Assembly: GCF_002072955.1 (NCBI RefSeq)
Contig: NZ_LPUF01000001.1
Coordinates: 1,200,896 to 1,264,895, forward strand
Direction of reading: 5' to 3'
Length of the DNA stretch: 64,000 nt
From: Methyloprofundus sedimenti
GTDB taxonomy: Bacteria; Pseudomonadota; Gammaproteobacteria; Methylococcales; Methylomonadaceae
In this document: positions 26,258-37,852 of the stretch, piece after piece
Position numbering within the stretch: position 1 is the first letter of the stretch
How the letters are laid out: every line of letters starts with the position of its first letter
Position numbers and translations under genes: made by a program
Notes under the pieces: generated by a model
The model's database searches: none
Told to the model about the DNA's origin: nothing
Seen by the model: only the letters and a program-made list of their open reading frames with translations

Positions 26258-27832
26258 TTAAGGAATCAGCATACCGCGAATTGTAAAATACAACATGGCG
26301 GCTAAAAGCGCAGATAAAGGCACGGTAATAACCCACGCAGCAGCAATTTTATAAATATGTGAGCGTTTTACCAATTCTTCTTTGTAGACTTTTTTCAGCG
26401 ATTTTCTTTCACGTTTAGTAAAATCCGTTTCACTATGCCTGGCTTGTTCTTTTAATTCAGCCAGCATTTTTGATTTTGTGGCGATATTGGCCTTTTTAAA
26501 ATTATTTAAAAAGGCTTCAGTTTTTGCAGGGTCCAGATTTTCGTGGTGAATTCTGATTTCTGCGAGGCGTTTGGCATCAGTGTGCTTTAAATATTCACGT
26601 AAAAATCCTACCCCAAAAATAGCACCTACCGCGATATGTGTTGAGCTGACGGGTAAACCAAGCTGGCTAGCGATAATCACGGTAATAGCTGCCGCCAGAG
26701 AAATACAGAATGCACGCATTTTATCCAGTTCAGTAATTTCTGTGCCGACAGTTTTAATTAATTTTGCGCCGTATAAGGCTAAGCCTATTGATAATCCTAA
26801 GGCGCCAATCATCATAACCCAGATGGGAATGACGGCTTTTTTTGCAATGCCGCCGCTACTTAATGCGTCATTAATCGCAGCCAAAGGGCCTACTGCATTG
26901 GCAACATCATTTGCGCCATGGGCAAAGCTGAGTAAGGCAGCGGCGAAAATCAGAGGAATGGTAAATAAGGAATTAACCCCCACTTTTGAATTTTCTAAGG
27001 ATCTGGCAGCTCTGCTGATTAAAGGACGAACGATAAAGTAAATGATGACCGCAAAGCCAAAGCCCAAGTATGCAGCCGTCAGAAAGTCAACTTTCCAGAT
27101 GTGTTTTAGACCTTTTAGAATTAAGTAGGTAGAAAATGACCAGGCCATTATAGAAATTAATAATGGTACGATTTTTTTTGCTGCTGCGAGCATGTCCTCC
27201 TTATAGGTCATGCTGTGCTTTATAAAATATAAGAAAATGGCAGCAATCACACCGCCTAATACTGGTGAGATAACCCAACTTGCAGCAATTTTGCCAAATA
27301 CAGCCCAGTTAGCAATACTCCACCCACCGGCAGCAATACCTGCTCCCAATACACCACCGACAATGGAATGTGTAGTTGATACCGGTGCTCCTAAATAGGT
27401 AGCAATATTGAGCCAGATAGCAGCAGCAAGTAGCGCGGCTAGCATAAGCCAGACAAACGTATCGGTATCATTAATAAGGGAGGGGTCAATAATGCCTTTT
27501 TTAATGGTACTAACAACTTCCCCTCCTGCAATCAGAGCGCCTGATGATTCAAAAATCGTTGCAATCAAAATGGCTCCAGTTAAACTTAAGGCCTGAGAGC
27601 CAACGGCAGGCCCAACATTATTAGCGACATCATTCGCACCAATATTCAGTGCCATATAACCGCCAATAACTGCGGAGACAATCAGAAAAGTTTGATTCGG
27701 TAGATTTGCTTTTGTTATACCAAGAAACAGCATAATTCCAATCAAAAAAAGAACAGCAACACCAATTCTAAGTAACTCGACGCGCATTTCTGCGCCTTTA
27801 TCTTCAATTTGATTTAGATTCTTTAATTCCAT
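26258..27832 (-). CDS. pit: Inorganic phosphate transporter, PiT family
   Basis: Inner-membrane low-affinity phosphate carrier of 524 residues. Both family signatures are present: GANDVANNVGPAVG near residue 65 and GANDVANAVGPLAA near 304, one in each inverted PHO4 half. Each half also carries a PVSTTHSIVG / PVSSTHIAVG motif. About ten transmembrane helices. A hydrophilic stretch of about 75 residues before the last helix (HENLDPAKTEAFLNNF, ETDFTKRERKSLKK) lengthens the protein compared with short PiT members. No PhoU-like partner is adjacent. Confidence 0.93.
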   Translation of the reverse strand: MELKNLNQIEDKGAEMRVELLRIGVAVLFLIGIMLFLGITKANLPNQTFLIVSAVIGGYMALNIGANDVANNVGPAVGSQALSLTGAILIATIFESSGALIAGGEVVSTIKKGIIDPSLINDTDTFVWLMLAALLAAAIWLNIATYLGAPVSTTHSIVGGVLGAGIAAGGWSIANWAVFGKIAASWVISPVLGGVIAAIFLYFIKHSMTYKEDMLAAAKKIVPLLISIMAWSFSTYLILKGLKHIWKVDFLTAAYLGFGFAVIIYFIVRPLISRAARSLENSKVGVNSLFTIPLIFAAALLSFAHGANDVANAVGPLAAINDALSSGGIAKKAVIPIWVMMIGALGLSIGLALYGAKLIKTVGTEITELDKMRAFCISLAAAITVIIASQLGLPVSSTHIAVGAIFGVGFLREYLKHTDAKRLAEIRIHHENLDPAKTEAFLNNFKKANIATKSKMLAELKEQARHSETDFTKRERKSLKKVYKEELVKRSHIYKIAAAWVITVPLSALLAAMLYFTIRGMLIP

Positions 27833-27982
27833 GCGGCCCTCATAAGGATTGATTTTTATTATTATCGGCGCAAATTTTAACGCAGATAGTGATAATTCAT
27901 CAGGAGATTTTTAATTATCCTTCAGCTGAAGGATTAAATTTGCAATAGTTGCTAATATCTATTATGTTGTACTGTTTAATGA

Positions 27983-29981
<1,999 letters not shown>

Positions 29982-30021
29982 TATTTAAGGCGGTCTTCAG
30001 TTCGCTATTAGAGAGTAAATG

Positions 30022-30056
30022 AAAAAGCCCTTTTGCTTAAGTAAAAGGGCTTTTTT
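30022..30056 (+). terminator. Terminator after thiC
   Basis: AAAAGCCCTTTTGC pairs with GTAAAAGGGCTTTT around TTAA and ends in a T tract. Confidence 0.92.
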
Positions 30057-30204
30057 TATGAAAAAATAACCATGATTGTAAAAGACAATTGAATATTTTT
30101 TGTGTCGATTTGTGAATCATCACACACTAAATACTGTTTGTGTCATCGTTTTGTCATATTTTGTTGTTAAATTCAGGGTTTAATTTTACAAATCGAATCC
30201 TTAT

Positions 30205-31425
30205 ATGAAACATACAATAATTAGAGTATTGTTTTTGGCTGTTTTGGCTGCTAGTAATGCACAGGCGACTGACAGGATCTCAGACGAGGCATCACTTATT
30301 TATGCATTTGCCATGGCGAGTGCGGATAGCAGCATCAGCAAAATTGAGTTTGAAAAGAATGTTCAGGTTACTTTAACTGCTCCGGTTATTTATAACGGTA
30401 CCCAGAATCTGTCATTAGAAGGTAATGGCGCAACACTTGATGGCTCAGGAGCCGGGAGTTTTAACCCGGTAACAGCCGTTACTACTGATGGTACGCTGAT
30501 GTTTAATACAGCTGGCGATATTACGATTAAAAAGCTGACAGTCGTGCATAGTGCAACACGAGGTATCGTGGTAAATGTTCCTGGAGACGCACAGGGTGAT
30601 GATATTCAAGTGATATTGCATAAAGTGAAAATATTGGGTTCAGCGCTTTATGGCTTGCATATTGATGATAATGAGGATGAGTTCGATGCAGGTATTACGG
30701 GTTCTGCAATAGGTATTGAACTAAGTATTTCGCAATCCAGCTTTGTTGGTAATGGAACAGGCGCAATTGATTTTGATGGAGTTCGAGTAGATGAACGTGC
30801 GCATGGTGATATTCATATCATGATTAGTGATACGCATATTGATGGCAATGGTGGTGATGGCATAGAGCTGGATGAAGCAGGCGAAGGCAATGTGGACGCT
30901 ACGATGAAGCATGTCACGCTAAATGGCAATGGTTTCTATAATGAAAATCATTTTGATGATGGTTTTGATATTGATGAAGCCGATAGTGGTGATATCGAGG
31001 TTGCCTTATTTGAAGTTCAGGTGAACAATAATCGAGAACAAGGCCTGGATTTTGATGAAGCTGGAGAGGGGAGTGTAAAGTTAAAACTACGCAGTGTTAA
31101 GGCGATGAATAATACAGATGAAGGCATTAAAGTTGATGAACAGGATGCGGGAAATATTGAAGCGAAGTTGTTCAAAGTTGCAGTGCGCGGCAGTGCTGAT
31201 GATGGTATCCAGTTTACCGAGCTAGGTGAAGGTATTATAGAAGCAGAATTGAAAAAGGTATCCGCGACAAATAATGAAAAATATGGTGTAAAAACGGAGC
31301 AATGGATTGTCGAAGATGAAGAGATGCCTTCAGAGGGTGCGGGAACTCTTAAAGTCAAGAAGCTTACTTTAGATGGGAACGGTAAAGGGAATGAGCTTAA
31401 ATTAAATAATGTAATTGTTGAATAG
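30205..31425 (+). CDS. Secreted acidic right-handed beta-helix repeat protein
   Basis: 406 residues, signal peptide 1-21 (cleavage after AQA). After an N-terminal cap with TLDGSGAGSF (a pectate-lyase-like coil) come about nine repeats of roughly 27 residues. Each repeat has a strand such as DIEVALFEVQV, an Asn ladder (NNNREQ, NGNGGD), then GIELDEAGEG or GLDFDEAGEG. Regular Asp/Glu clusters would form one strongly acidic face on a parallel beta-helix, possibly Ca2+ binding. No catalytic residues of polysaccharide lyases are recognised. No close family name known to me. It stands alone between thiC and a flavoprotein, with its own start after AT-rich sequence. Confidence 0.7.
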   Translation: MKHTIIRVLFLAVLAASNAQATDRISDEASLIYAFAMASADSSISKIEFEKNVQVTLTAPVIYNGTQNLSLEGNGATLDGSGAGSFNPVTAVTTDGTLMFNTAGDITIKKLTVVHSATRGIVVNVPGDAQGDDIQVILHKVKILGSALYGLHIDDNEDEFDAGITGSAIGIELSISQSSFVGNGTGAIDFDGVRVDERAHGDIHIMISDTHIDGNGGDGIELDEAGEGNVDATMKHVTLNGNGFYNENHFDDGFDIDEADSGDIEVALFEVQVNNNREQGLDFDEAGEGSVKLKLRSVKAMNNTDEGIKVDEQDAGNIEAKLFKVAVRGSADDGIQFTELGEGIIEAELKKVSATNNEKYGVKTEQWIVEDEEMPSEGAGTLKVKKLTLDGNGKGNELKLNNVIVE

Positions 31426-31707
31426 ATCTATTTAGCTATTTGTTTCCGATCATTATCAGGGGATATTCTGAGTAAATTTATCTCTCTTGATTAAAAGTAC
31501 TTTTATCTTATTTATCTTTGATCTTATCTAATACAGGGAAGGTAAAAAACTCACATTTTAACATTTCAAGAATTAAACGGTTTCAATTTAAATGCCAAAC
31601 TGTCAATATATTTGTAAAGTCTGGCTTTAGACTGCCTGTTGATATATTTACGGACTGAAGCTGTGCAGTACGAGTTTATGTTGTTTTGTTTATTATGTGA
31701 GATCTAT

Positions 31708-32889
31708 ATGCTTGAAGTGGATGTAGTTATTGTCGGTGCAGGCGCATCAGGATTAATGTGTGCGATAGAAGCCGGTAAGCGTAAGCGTCGTGTTTTTGTG
31801 TTAGAGGCTGCGAATAAGCCAGGAAAAAAAATTTTGATGTCCGGTGGTGGGCGTTGTAATTTTACTAATTACACGGTCGAAGCCGAGCATTATCTTTCAG
31901 AAAATGCGCATTTTTGTAAATCAGCTTTAAGTCGTTATACTCAATGGGATTTTTTAGAGCTGATTCATCAATATAATATTCCTTATCATGAGCGTGAGCA
32001 TGGCCAGCTATTTTGTAATGAAACAGCTCGCGATATCTTAAATTTGCTATTGAGCGAATGTGATAAGGTTGATGTAGATATTCAGTTAAATGCTGATATA
32101 CAAGCAATTCATAAGCGTAGTGAGTCAGGATTTAAAGTCAAAACCCGCAGCCAAGAGATTTTATGCCAGTCTTTAGTCATAGCGACCGGCGGGCTATCTA
32201 TTCCTAAAATGGGAGCGACGCCATTTGCCTATAAGGTCGCAGAGCAATTTGGCATTAAAGTACAGCCGACAAGAGCAGGTCTGGTACCGTTTACCCTGCA
32301 TGTAGAAGATAAAGCAAAATATGCCGCACTTTCGGGGTTGGCATTACCTGCTGTCATAAGTAATGAGCGACAAAGCTTTACTGAAAATCTGCTTTTTACT
32401 CATCGCGGCTTAAGTGGTCCTGTCGCTTTGCAAATGTCGTCTTATTGGCGAGAGGGCGAAGAGCTGGCTATAAATCTTTTACCTGGGCTCGATTTGCAGC
32501 AGCAATTATTGCAAGCTAAAAAAGAAAAAATCAAGCTGAAAGTTAAAAATTATTTAACTCAATTTTTAGCTAAACGCCTGGTGTCAATTTTTCTGCAAGA
32601 AGAACTCCTGGAGATATGTCTATCGGACTTATCGCATAAACAAATCGAGACCATCGCTGAACAATTTAATAACTGGAAAATTAAACCTAATGGTACCGAA
32701 GGCTATCGCACTGCAGAAGTAACTTTAGGTGGTGTGGATTGTCATGCAGTATCATCTAAAACGCTGCAAGCCAATCAAGTAGCGGGGCTTTATTTTGTCG
32801 GAGAGGCGCTGGATATTAGCGGATGGCTAGGCGGCTATAATTTTCAATGGGCCTGGGCGTCCGGTTGGTGTGCAGGGCAGACAGTGTAG
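31708..32889 (+). CDS. BaiN/HI0933-family FAD-dependent oxidoreductase
   Basis: 393-residue flavoprotein of the HI0933/YhiN/BaiN family. The N-terminal dinucleotide loop VDVVIVGAGASGLMCA follows directly from the ATG at 31708; an upstream frame start at 31639 adds 23 unconserved residues. SGGGRCNFTN is the family signature near residues 45-55, LVIATGGLSIPKMGATPFAY the second FAD segment, and GLYFVGEALDISGWLGGYNFQWAWASG the C-terminal one. The physiological reaction is not settled for most members. Confidence 0.9.
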   Translation: MLEVDVVIVGAGASGLMCAIEAGKRKRRVFVLEAANKPGKKILMSGGGRCNFTNYTVEAEHYLSENAHFCKSALSRYTQWDFLELIHQYNIPYHEREHGQLFCNETARDILNLLLSECDKVDVDIQLNADIQAIHKRSESGFKVKTRSQEILCQSLVIATGGLSIPKMGATPFAYKVAEQFGIKVQPTRAGLVPFTLHVEDKAKYAALSGLALPAVISNERQSFTENLLFTHRGLSGPVALQMSSYWREGEELAINLLPGLDLQQQLLQAKKEKIKLKVKNYLTQFLAKRLVSIFLQEELLEICLSDLSHKQIETIAEQFNNWKIKPNGTEGYRTAEVTLGGVDCHAVSSKTLQANQVAGLYFVGEALDISGWLGGYNFQWAWASGWCAGQTV

Positions 32890-32989
32890 TTACAGAGTAG
32901 AAATTGACTGCAAGCAATATATAGACCGGGAAGCCAGTAATCATATTTTGTACAGTAGATTTATTCAGCTGTAGATATAGACATTTAAA

Positions 32990-33010
32990 ACGTAATAATA
33001 TAACATATCA
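32990..33010 (+). promoter_or_regulatory. Zur-box-like operator upstream of the TonB receptor
   Basis: CGTAATAATATAACATATC resembles the gammaproteobacterial Zur palindrome built on GTTATAATATAAC (one mismatch in the 13-base core). Located 25-45 bases before the receptor start, which is followed by zur itself. Confidence 0.5.
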
Positions 33011-33049
33011 TTTTAACTGCTAATGATATTTTAATATGCTCCGTAATCT

Positions 33050-35020
33050 GTGTTTTTTTTATGCACCTTAAGTCTTGCATGTCCTGTGTTGGCTGAAGGG
33101 TTACAGGAATTAGAGCCGGTCATCGTTTCTGCGCCTTTACATAAAAAAGCAGCGGAAACTGTTCACCCCGTTAATATCCTGGCAGGAGGTGATTTGGCAC
33201 GGAAACAAGCGACAACAATTGGTGAAACATTAAAAGGTGAATTAGGTATTCATAGTATGTCTTTTGGTTCTAGTGTCGGTCAGCCTGTAATTCGTGGACA
33301 GACGGGGCTCCGGGTACAGGTTTTACAAAATGGCTTAAGTAGTCTTGATGCATCGGGTGTTAGCCCGGATCATGCAAATACTACCGAAGCTCTACTGGCT
33401 GAACGTATTGAGGTGCTGCGCGGTCCGGCAAGTTTACTGTATGGCAGTGGCGCTATAGGCGGCATTGTTAATGTAATTGATAACAGAATCCCTATGTATG
33501 TGCCTGAATCGGCCGAGCTTGCATTTGAACAGCGATATAATTCTGTCTCTGATCAATGGAGTAGTGTTTTAAAGCATGATGGCGGCCTGGAAAATCTTGC
33601 CTGGCATGTCGATGGTTTTTATCGTACCAGTGATGATTATCATGTGCCGACCGAATCTAATGGTCTGGGTTATGTGCCGAATACGGATGCTGAAAGCTGG
33701 AGCGGTACTGTTGGCACATCGTGGATAGATGACTGGGGGATGCTGGGTTTTTCGGTTAATTATCTGGATAATAATTATGGTGTTCCGCCCGTCGACGAGC
33801 TAGTGCGTATTGATTTAAAGCAAACCCGCTATGATGCGAAAGCGGAATTTTATGAGCCGTTTTCCTGGATAGAGGTCTTAAAACTGCGTTTTGCGTATAA
33901 CGATTATCAGCATGCAGAATTAGAAGATGGCATAACAGTTGGGACGCAATTTGACAATCAGGGTTTTGAGGGGCGTGCCGAGTTAGTACATAATGAATTA
34001 GGTTTTATTGACCATGGCGCTCTGGGTTTTCAGGCGTTGAGTAACAACCTGGTTGCCACAGGTGCAGAGGCTTTTGTACCTCCTTCGGAAACGCAAAATT
34101 ATGCTGTGTTTATGGTCGAAGATATTCATGCAGGAAAGCTGGCTTATGAATTTGGTCTGCGTGTTGAATATCAGCAAATTGATGCAGAAGGTTATGCGCG
34201 TAAACAGCACACCCCGGTAAGTGCCTCACTTTCTGCCTTATGGACTGTAACCGACAACCTATTTGTCAGTCTGGCTTTTACTCATGCACAACGAGCGCCT
34301 GATGTTGTAGAATTATTCGCTGATGGTGTGCATTTTGCTGCGCAAAACTATGAACTGGGGGATGAAGATTTGCAACTGGAAACCTCGTATAATCTTGAGC
34401 TGAGTTTTAAAACAGACTTTGATTGGTTTAGCACAGAGCTGAATGTTTTTCATAATTGGAGCAATAACTATATTCTGCAACAGAATACTGGGGACTGGTT
34501 TAATCTGGACAGTGACTCTTTTGTCTCTTCTTGTACTTCTGCTGAAAGTTGCTTGCCGGTTTATCAGGCAACGCAGAATGATGCGCGCTTCTATGGCTAT
34601 GAAGCAGAACTGGCTTTGCCTTTATGGGAGGGCGAAGATAATCAGTTTGATCTGACTTTATTTAGTGATTTTGTACGCGGTGAATTGGTTGCTGGTGGTA
34701 ATGTGCCGCGTATGCCGCCATTGCGTTATGGGTTTCAGCTGGACTATTTTGGCTATGATGCCTTTTCTGCAGGGGTAAGGTTTACACGAGCTGAAGCGCA
34801 AACCTATGTCGGAGAGAATGAAACGCCTACACCCGGATATATATTATTAGGTGCCAATGTCTCATATCAGGTTCAGCTGGCAGATAAATATGATTTATTA
34901 GTGTTTTTAAAAGGCAATAATTTACTCAATGAAACGATTCGTAATTCAACTTCGTTTCTTAAAGAGTATGCACCGGAGCCGGGTCGTGGTGCTGAACTAG
35001 GGTTAAGAGTGAGTTTTTAG
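33050..35020 (+). CDS. znuD: TonB-dependent outer-membrane receptor, probable zinc uptake (ZnuD-like)
   Basis: 656-residue barrel with an N-terminal plug. The plug carries LEPVIVSAPL, the TonB-box-like start, ETLKGELGIHS, PVIRGQTGLRVQVLQNG and ERIEVLRGPASLLYGSGAIGG; the barrel ends in GLRVSF. Zinc is inferred from the downstream zur and the Zur-like site upstream. The clean frame starts at GTG 33050 and lacks a basic n-region. An ATG at 33036 (MLRNLCFF) would supply a full signal peptide but is one base out of frame across an eight-T run at 33053-33060, so slippage or a sequence error is possible. zur follows after one base. Confidence 0.85.
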   Translation: MFFLCTLSLACPVLAEGLQELEPVIVSAPLHKKAAETVHPVNILAGGDLARKQATTIGETLKGELGIHSMSFGSSVGQPVIRGQTGLRVQVLQNGLSSLDASGVSPDHANTTEALLAERIEVLRGPASLLYGSGAIGGIVNVIDNRIPMYVPESAELAFEQRYNSVSDQWSSVLKHDGGLENLAWHVDGFYRTSDDYHVPTESNGLGYVPNTDAESWSGTVGTSWIDDWGMLGFSVNYLDNNYGVPPVDELVRIDLKQTRYDAKAEFYEPFSWIEVLKLRFAYNDYQHAELEDGITVGTQFDNQGFEGRAELVHNELGFIDHGALGFQALSNNLVATGAEAFVPPSETQNYAVFMVEDIHAGKLAYEFGLRVEYQQIDAEGYARKQHTPVSASLSALWTVTDNLFVSLAFTHAQRAPDVVELFADGVHFAAQNYELGDEDLQLETSYNLELSFKTDFDWFSTELNVFHNWSNNYILQQNTGDWFNLDSDSFVSSCTSAESCLPVYQATQNDARFYGYEAELALPLWEGEDNQFDLTLFSDFVRGELVAGGNVPRMPPLRYGFQLDYFGYDAFSAGVRFTRAEAQTYVGENETPTPGYILLGANVSYQVQLADKYDLLVFLKGNNLLNETIRNSTSFLKEYAPEPGRGAELGLRVSF

Positions 35021-35021
35021 T

Positions 35022-35510
35022 ATGATCAAAAGTATGGATGGTAAAGCAATACAAGGTCAACATAACCATCGAGGTTGTGTCGACCACGCCTTGCAAACCG
35101 CTGAGCAAATCTGCCTGAAAAAAGATGTACGCCTGACAGCTATTAGAAGACGTGTTCTGGAATTAATTTGTGCCAATCATAAAGCCATAGGCGCCTATGA
35201 GCTACTGGATTTGTTTCGTGTGCAAGACCCTAAGGCAAAGCCAGTCACAATTTATCGCGCGCTTGATTTTTTAATGGCAGTAGGTTTGGTGCATAAAATA
35301 GAATCGCTCAATGCGTTTATTGGTTGCTTGCAAGCTGAGACACAGCATAAGTCAGCAATTCTAATTTGTGATCAATGCAAGAATGCTTATGAAATCGATG
35401 CAACATCGGTCTATGACAGCATATTCGCATTGAGTGAGGCCGTGCAATTTCGGCCTCAATATTTAACTCTGGAGTTGCACGGCTTATGTGCAAGTTGTAG
35501 CAAGGTATAG
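35022..35510 (+). CDS. zur: Zinc uptake regulator Zur (Fur family)
   Basis: 162-residue Fur-family repressor. The winged helix carries RLTAIRRRVLELICANHKAIGAYELL and PVTIYRALDFLMAVGLVHKI. The ESLNAFIGC stretch that follows is diagnostic of Zur rather than Fur. A structural zinc site is formed by CDQC and CASC near the C-terminus. The N-terminus includes HNHRGCVDH. Its ATG begins one base after the receptor stop, so the two are coupled. It should repress zinc import when zinc is sufficient, including its own operon if the upstream site is functional. Confidence 0.93.
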   Translation: MIKSMDGKAIQGQHNHRGCVDHALQTAEQICLKKDVRLTAIRRRVLELICANHKAIGAYELLDLFRVQDPKAKPVTIYRALDFLMAVGLVHKIESLNAFIGCLQAETQHKSAILICDQCKNAYEIDATSVYDSIFALSEAVQFRPQYLTLELHGLCASCSKV

Positions 35511-35868
35511 ATGATTTCTAGCGAGACAGTTTTTATGAACTGGAAAAATCAGTACATCAGGTTGTTTGGTGTTGTGTAATACGCCTTCCTTAAAGGTAAA
35601 AGGGGGTTGTGTATGATGCTTGTTTGTGAACAGATAAATAACTGTAGCAGTCCTATTGATATGCAACGCCATAGGGCTGATTGTTGTGATGCCTGCTAGG
35701 TTCAGCAACGTTTTGCCCCAGATATAAATATTACTAGATATAATTGAATGACGGTCCCAGCGCGAAGCATAAGTAAAAAAACACTTAAGTATATGTATAC
35801 AAACATATAAAATAGCGAGTATAATTCATCGATTGACGTTCTTTCTGCAATAGGAAGCAGAAGGAGAT
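35511..35868. other. Gap between zur and thrS leader
   Basis: 358 bases. Contains the possible Cys-rich peptide at 35613-35699 and a TATAAT at 35820-35825 that may be the -10 box of thrS, without a clear -35. Nothing else identified. Confidence 0.45.
35613..35699 (+). CDS. Possible 28-residue Cys-rich peptide downstream of zur
   Basis: Short frame starting MMLVCEQINNC and ending RADCCDAC, five cysteines in 28 residues, with a strong AAAGGGGG ribosome site seven bases before the ATG. Could be a metal-binding micropeptide given its place about 100 bases after zur. No homologue known to me; it may be chance. Confidence 0.3.
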   Translation: MMLVCEQINNCSSPIDMQRHRADCCDAC

Positions 35869-35900
35869 AAGCATTGCTTAGGCAATGCTTTTTATTTTAT
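35869..35900 (+). terminator. Terminator-like hairpin in the thrS leader
   Basis: AAGCATTGC at 35869-35877 pairs perfectly with GCAATGCTT at 35882-35890, followed by a T-rich run, only about 30 bases before the thrS start. A second hairpin (TTCTGC/GCAGAA, about 35841-35862) lies just upstream. Suggests attenuation of the thrS transcript. Confidence 0.65.
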
Positions 35901-35921
35901 ATCCTCCCGAGAAAAGATTGT

Positions 35922-37829
35922 ATGCCTGTAATTACCTTGCCCGATGCTTCTAAACGTGAGTTTGATAATGCCGTGACTGTGATGGAAGTTGCGCAGTCTA
36001 TCGGCTCTGGATTGGCAAAGGCAACCCTGGCAGGGAAGGTTAATGGGGAGATAGTTGATGCTAGTACAGTTATTGAAAACGATATTGAACTGCAAATCAT
36101 AACGGCTAAAGATAAAGAAGGCCTTGAGGTTATTCGTCACTCAACTGCACATTTACTTGCACAGGCAGTCAAAAGGCTATTTCCAGAGGCGCAAGTAACG
36201 ATTGGTCCGGTTATTGATAATGGCTTTTATTATGACTTTTCTTATGAGCGTCCTTTTACGCCAGAGGATATTAAGAAGATAGAAAAAGAAATGCAGCGTC
36301 TGGTTGCCAGTAATTTGGAAATTAAGCGTTCTGTAGTTTCTCGTGATCAGGCCGTTAAGTTTTTTCGTGACTTAGGAGAGAGCTATAAAGCAGAGATTAT
36401 TGAGTCGATTCCTAGTAATGAAGATTTATCCTTGTATACACAGGGTGATTTTACCGATCTGTGTCGCGGGCCACATGTACCCAGCACCAGTAAGTTAAAA
36501 GCGTTTAAATTAATGAAAATTGCCGGTGCCTATTGGCGCGGTAATTCAGATAATGAAATGTTGCAACGTATATACGGGACAGCATGGAATGATAAAAAAG
36601 AGTTGAACGCGTACTTGTATCGCTTAGAAGAAGCGGAAAAACGTGATCATCGTAAATTGGCTAAAACATTAGACTTTTTTCATACCCAGGAAGAAGCGCC
36701 CGGGATGGTATTCTGGCATGAAAAAGGCTGGGCAATTTATCAACAGATTGAACAATATATACGCGAGAAATTGCGCATGCATGGTTATGGTGAAGTAAAA
36801 ACACCTCAGCTTGTGGATCGCAGTTTGTGGGAGAGGTCAGGTCACTGGGATAAGTTCGGTGATATGATTTTTACCACTCACTCTGAGCATCGAGATTATG
36901 CGATTAAGCCAATGAACTGCCCATGTCATGTGCAGATTTATAATCAAGGCTTAAAGAGTTATAAAGATTTACCCTTACGAATGGCTGAGTTTGGTTCTTG
37001 TCATCGAAATGAGCCCTCGGGTACTTTGCACGGCTTAATGCGTGTGCGTAACTTTGTTCAGGATGATGCACATATTTTTTGTGCGGAAAGTCAGATTCAA
37101 GATGAAGTCTCTAGCTTTATTGATTTGCTATTTGACGTTTATAAGGATTTTGGTTTTGAAGATGTGTTGATTAAATTATCAACGCGTCCAGAGAAACGGG
37201 TCGGTTCTGACGAAGTATGGGATAAGGCTGAGAAAGCTTTAGAATTAGCATTAGATAATAAAGGACTGGATTGGGAATTGCAGCCAGGGGAAGGTGCTTT
37301 TTATGGTCCTAAAATTGAATTCTCTTTAAAAGATTGTTTAGAGCGTGTCTGGCAGTGCGGTACGATTCAGGTGGATTTTTCTATGCCGGGGCGTTTAGAT
37401 GCCAGTTTTATCGCTGAAGATGGCTCTAAGCAAGTTCCTGTGATGTTGCATCGAGCAATACTGGGTTCCTTAGAGCGATTTATTGGTATTTTGATTGAAC
37501 AGCACGCGGGAACCATGCCGGCATGGCTTGCGCCAGAACAGGTCGTGGTATTGAATATTGCCAGTCGTCATGAAGCATATGCAGAGCAAGTCTATGCTGA
37601 ATTAGAAAAACAAGGCTTTAGAGCAAAAATTGACTTGAGAAATGAGAAGATAGGCTTTAAAATTCGCGAGCACTCTATGCAAAGGATCCCTTATCTTATA
37701 ATTATCGGTGATAAAGAATTAGAAGAGCAGACTGTGACAGTACGTTCACAGAAAGGTGATGATTTGGGTAGTTTTACAATTGATGCTTTTGTGCAGCAAT
37801 TGAAACAAGAAATTCAACATAGAAAGTAA
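35922..37829 (+). CDS. thrS: Threonyl-tRNA synthetase
   Basis: Class II aminoacyl-tRNA synthetase, 635 residues from the ATG at 35922 ([10 protein letters not shown], matching the family start; a longer frame from 35874 runs through the leader hairpin). TGS domain about 1-61. Editing domain with [11 protein letters not shown] and RGPHVPST. Catalytic domain with NCPCHVQIY (zinc Cys), [14 protein letters not shown] (motif 2) and [15 protein letters not shown] (motif 3). C-terminal anticodon-binding domain about 530-635. First gene of the thrS-infC-rpmI-rplT-pheST-ihfA operon. Confidence 0.98.
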   Translation: MPVITLPDASKREFDNAVTVMEVAQSIGSGLAKATLAGKVNGEIVDASTVIENDIELQIITAKDKEGLEVIRHSTAHLLAQAVKRLFPEAQVTIGPVIDNGFYYDFSYERPFTPEDIKKIEKEMQRLVASNLEIKRSVVSRDQAVKFFRDLGESYKAEIIESIPSNEDLSLYTQGDFTDLCRGPHVPSTSKLKAFKLMKIAGAYWRGNSDNEMLQRIYGTAWNDKKELNAYLYRLEEAEKRDHRKLAKTLDFFHTQEEAPGMVFWHEKGWAIYQQIEQYIREKLRMHGYGEVKTPQLVDRSLWERSGHWDKFGDMIFTTHSEHRDYAIKPMNCPCHVQIYNQGLKSYKDLPLRMAEFGSCHRNEPSGTLHGLMRVRNFVQDDAHIFCAESQIQDEVSSFIDLLFDVYKDFGFEDVLIKLSTRPEKRVGSDEVWDKAEKALELALDNKGLDWELQPGEGAFYGPKIEFSLKDCLERVWQCGTIQVDFSMPGRLDASFIAEDGSKQVPVMLHRAILGSLERFIGILIEQHAGTMPAWLAPEQVVVLNIASRHEAYAEQVYAELEKQGFRAKIDLRNEKIGFKIREHSMQRIPYLIIIGDKELEEQTVTVRSQKGDDLGSFTIDAFVQQLKQEIQHRK

Positions 37830-37852
37830 TTTAGTAACCGGAGGAACAGGGT

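Noticed and set aside
35484-35708. 74-codon minus-strand frame after zur
   Set aside because: Overlaps the zur 3' end on the opposite strand and has no motif; likely a shadow.
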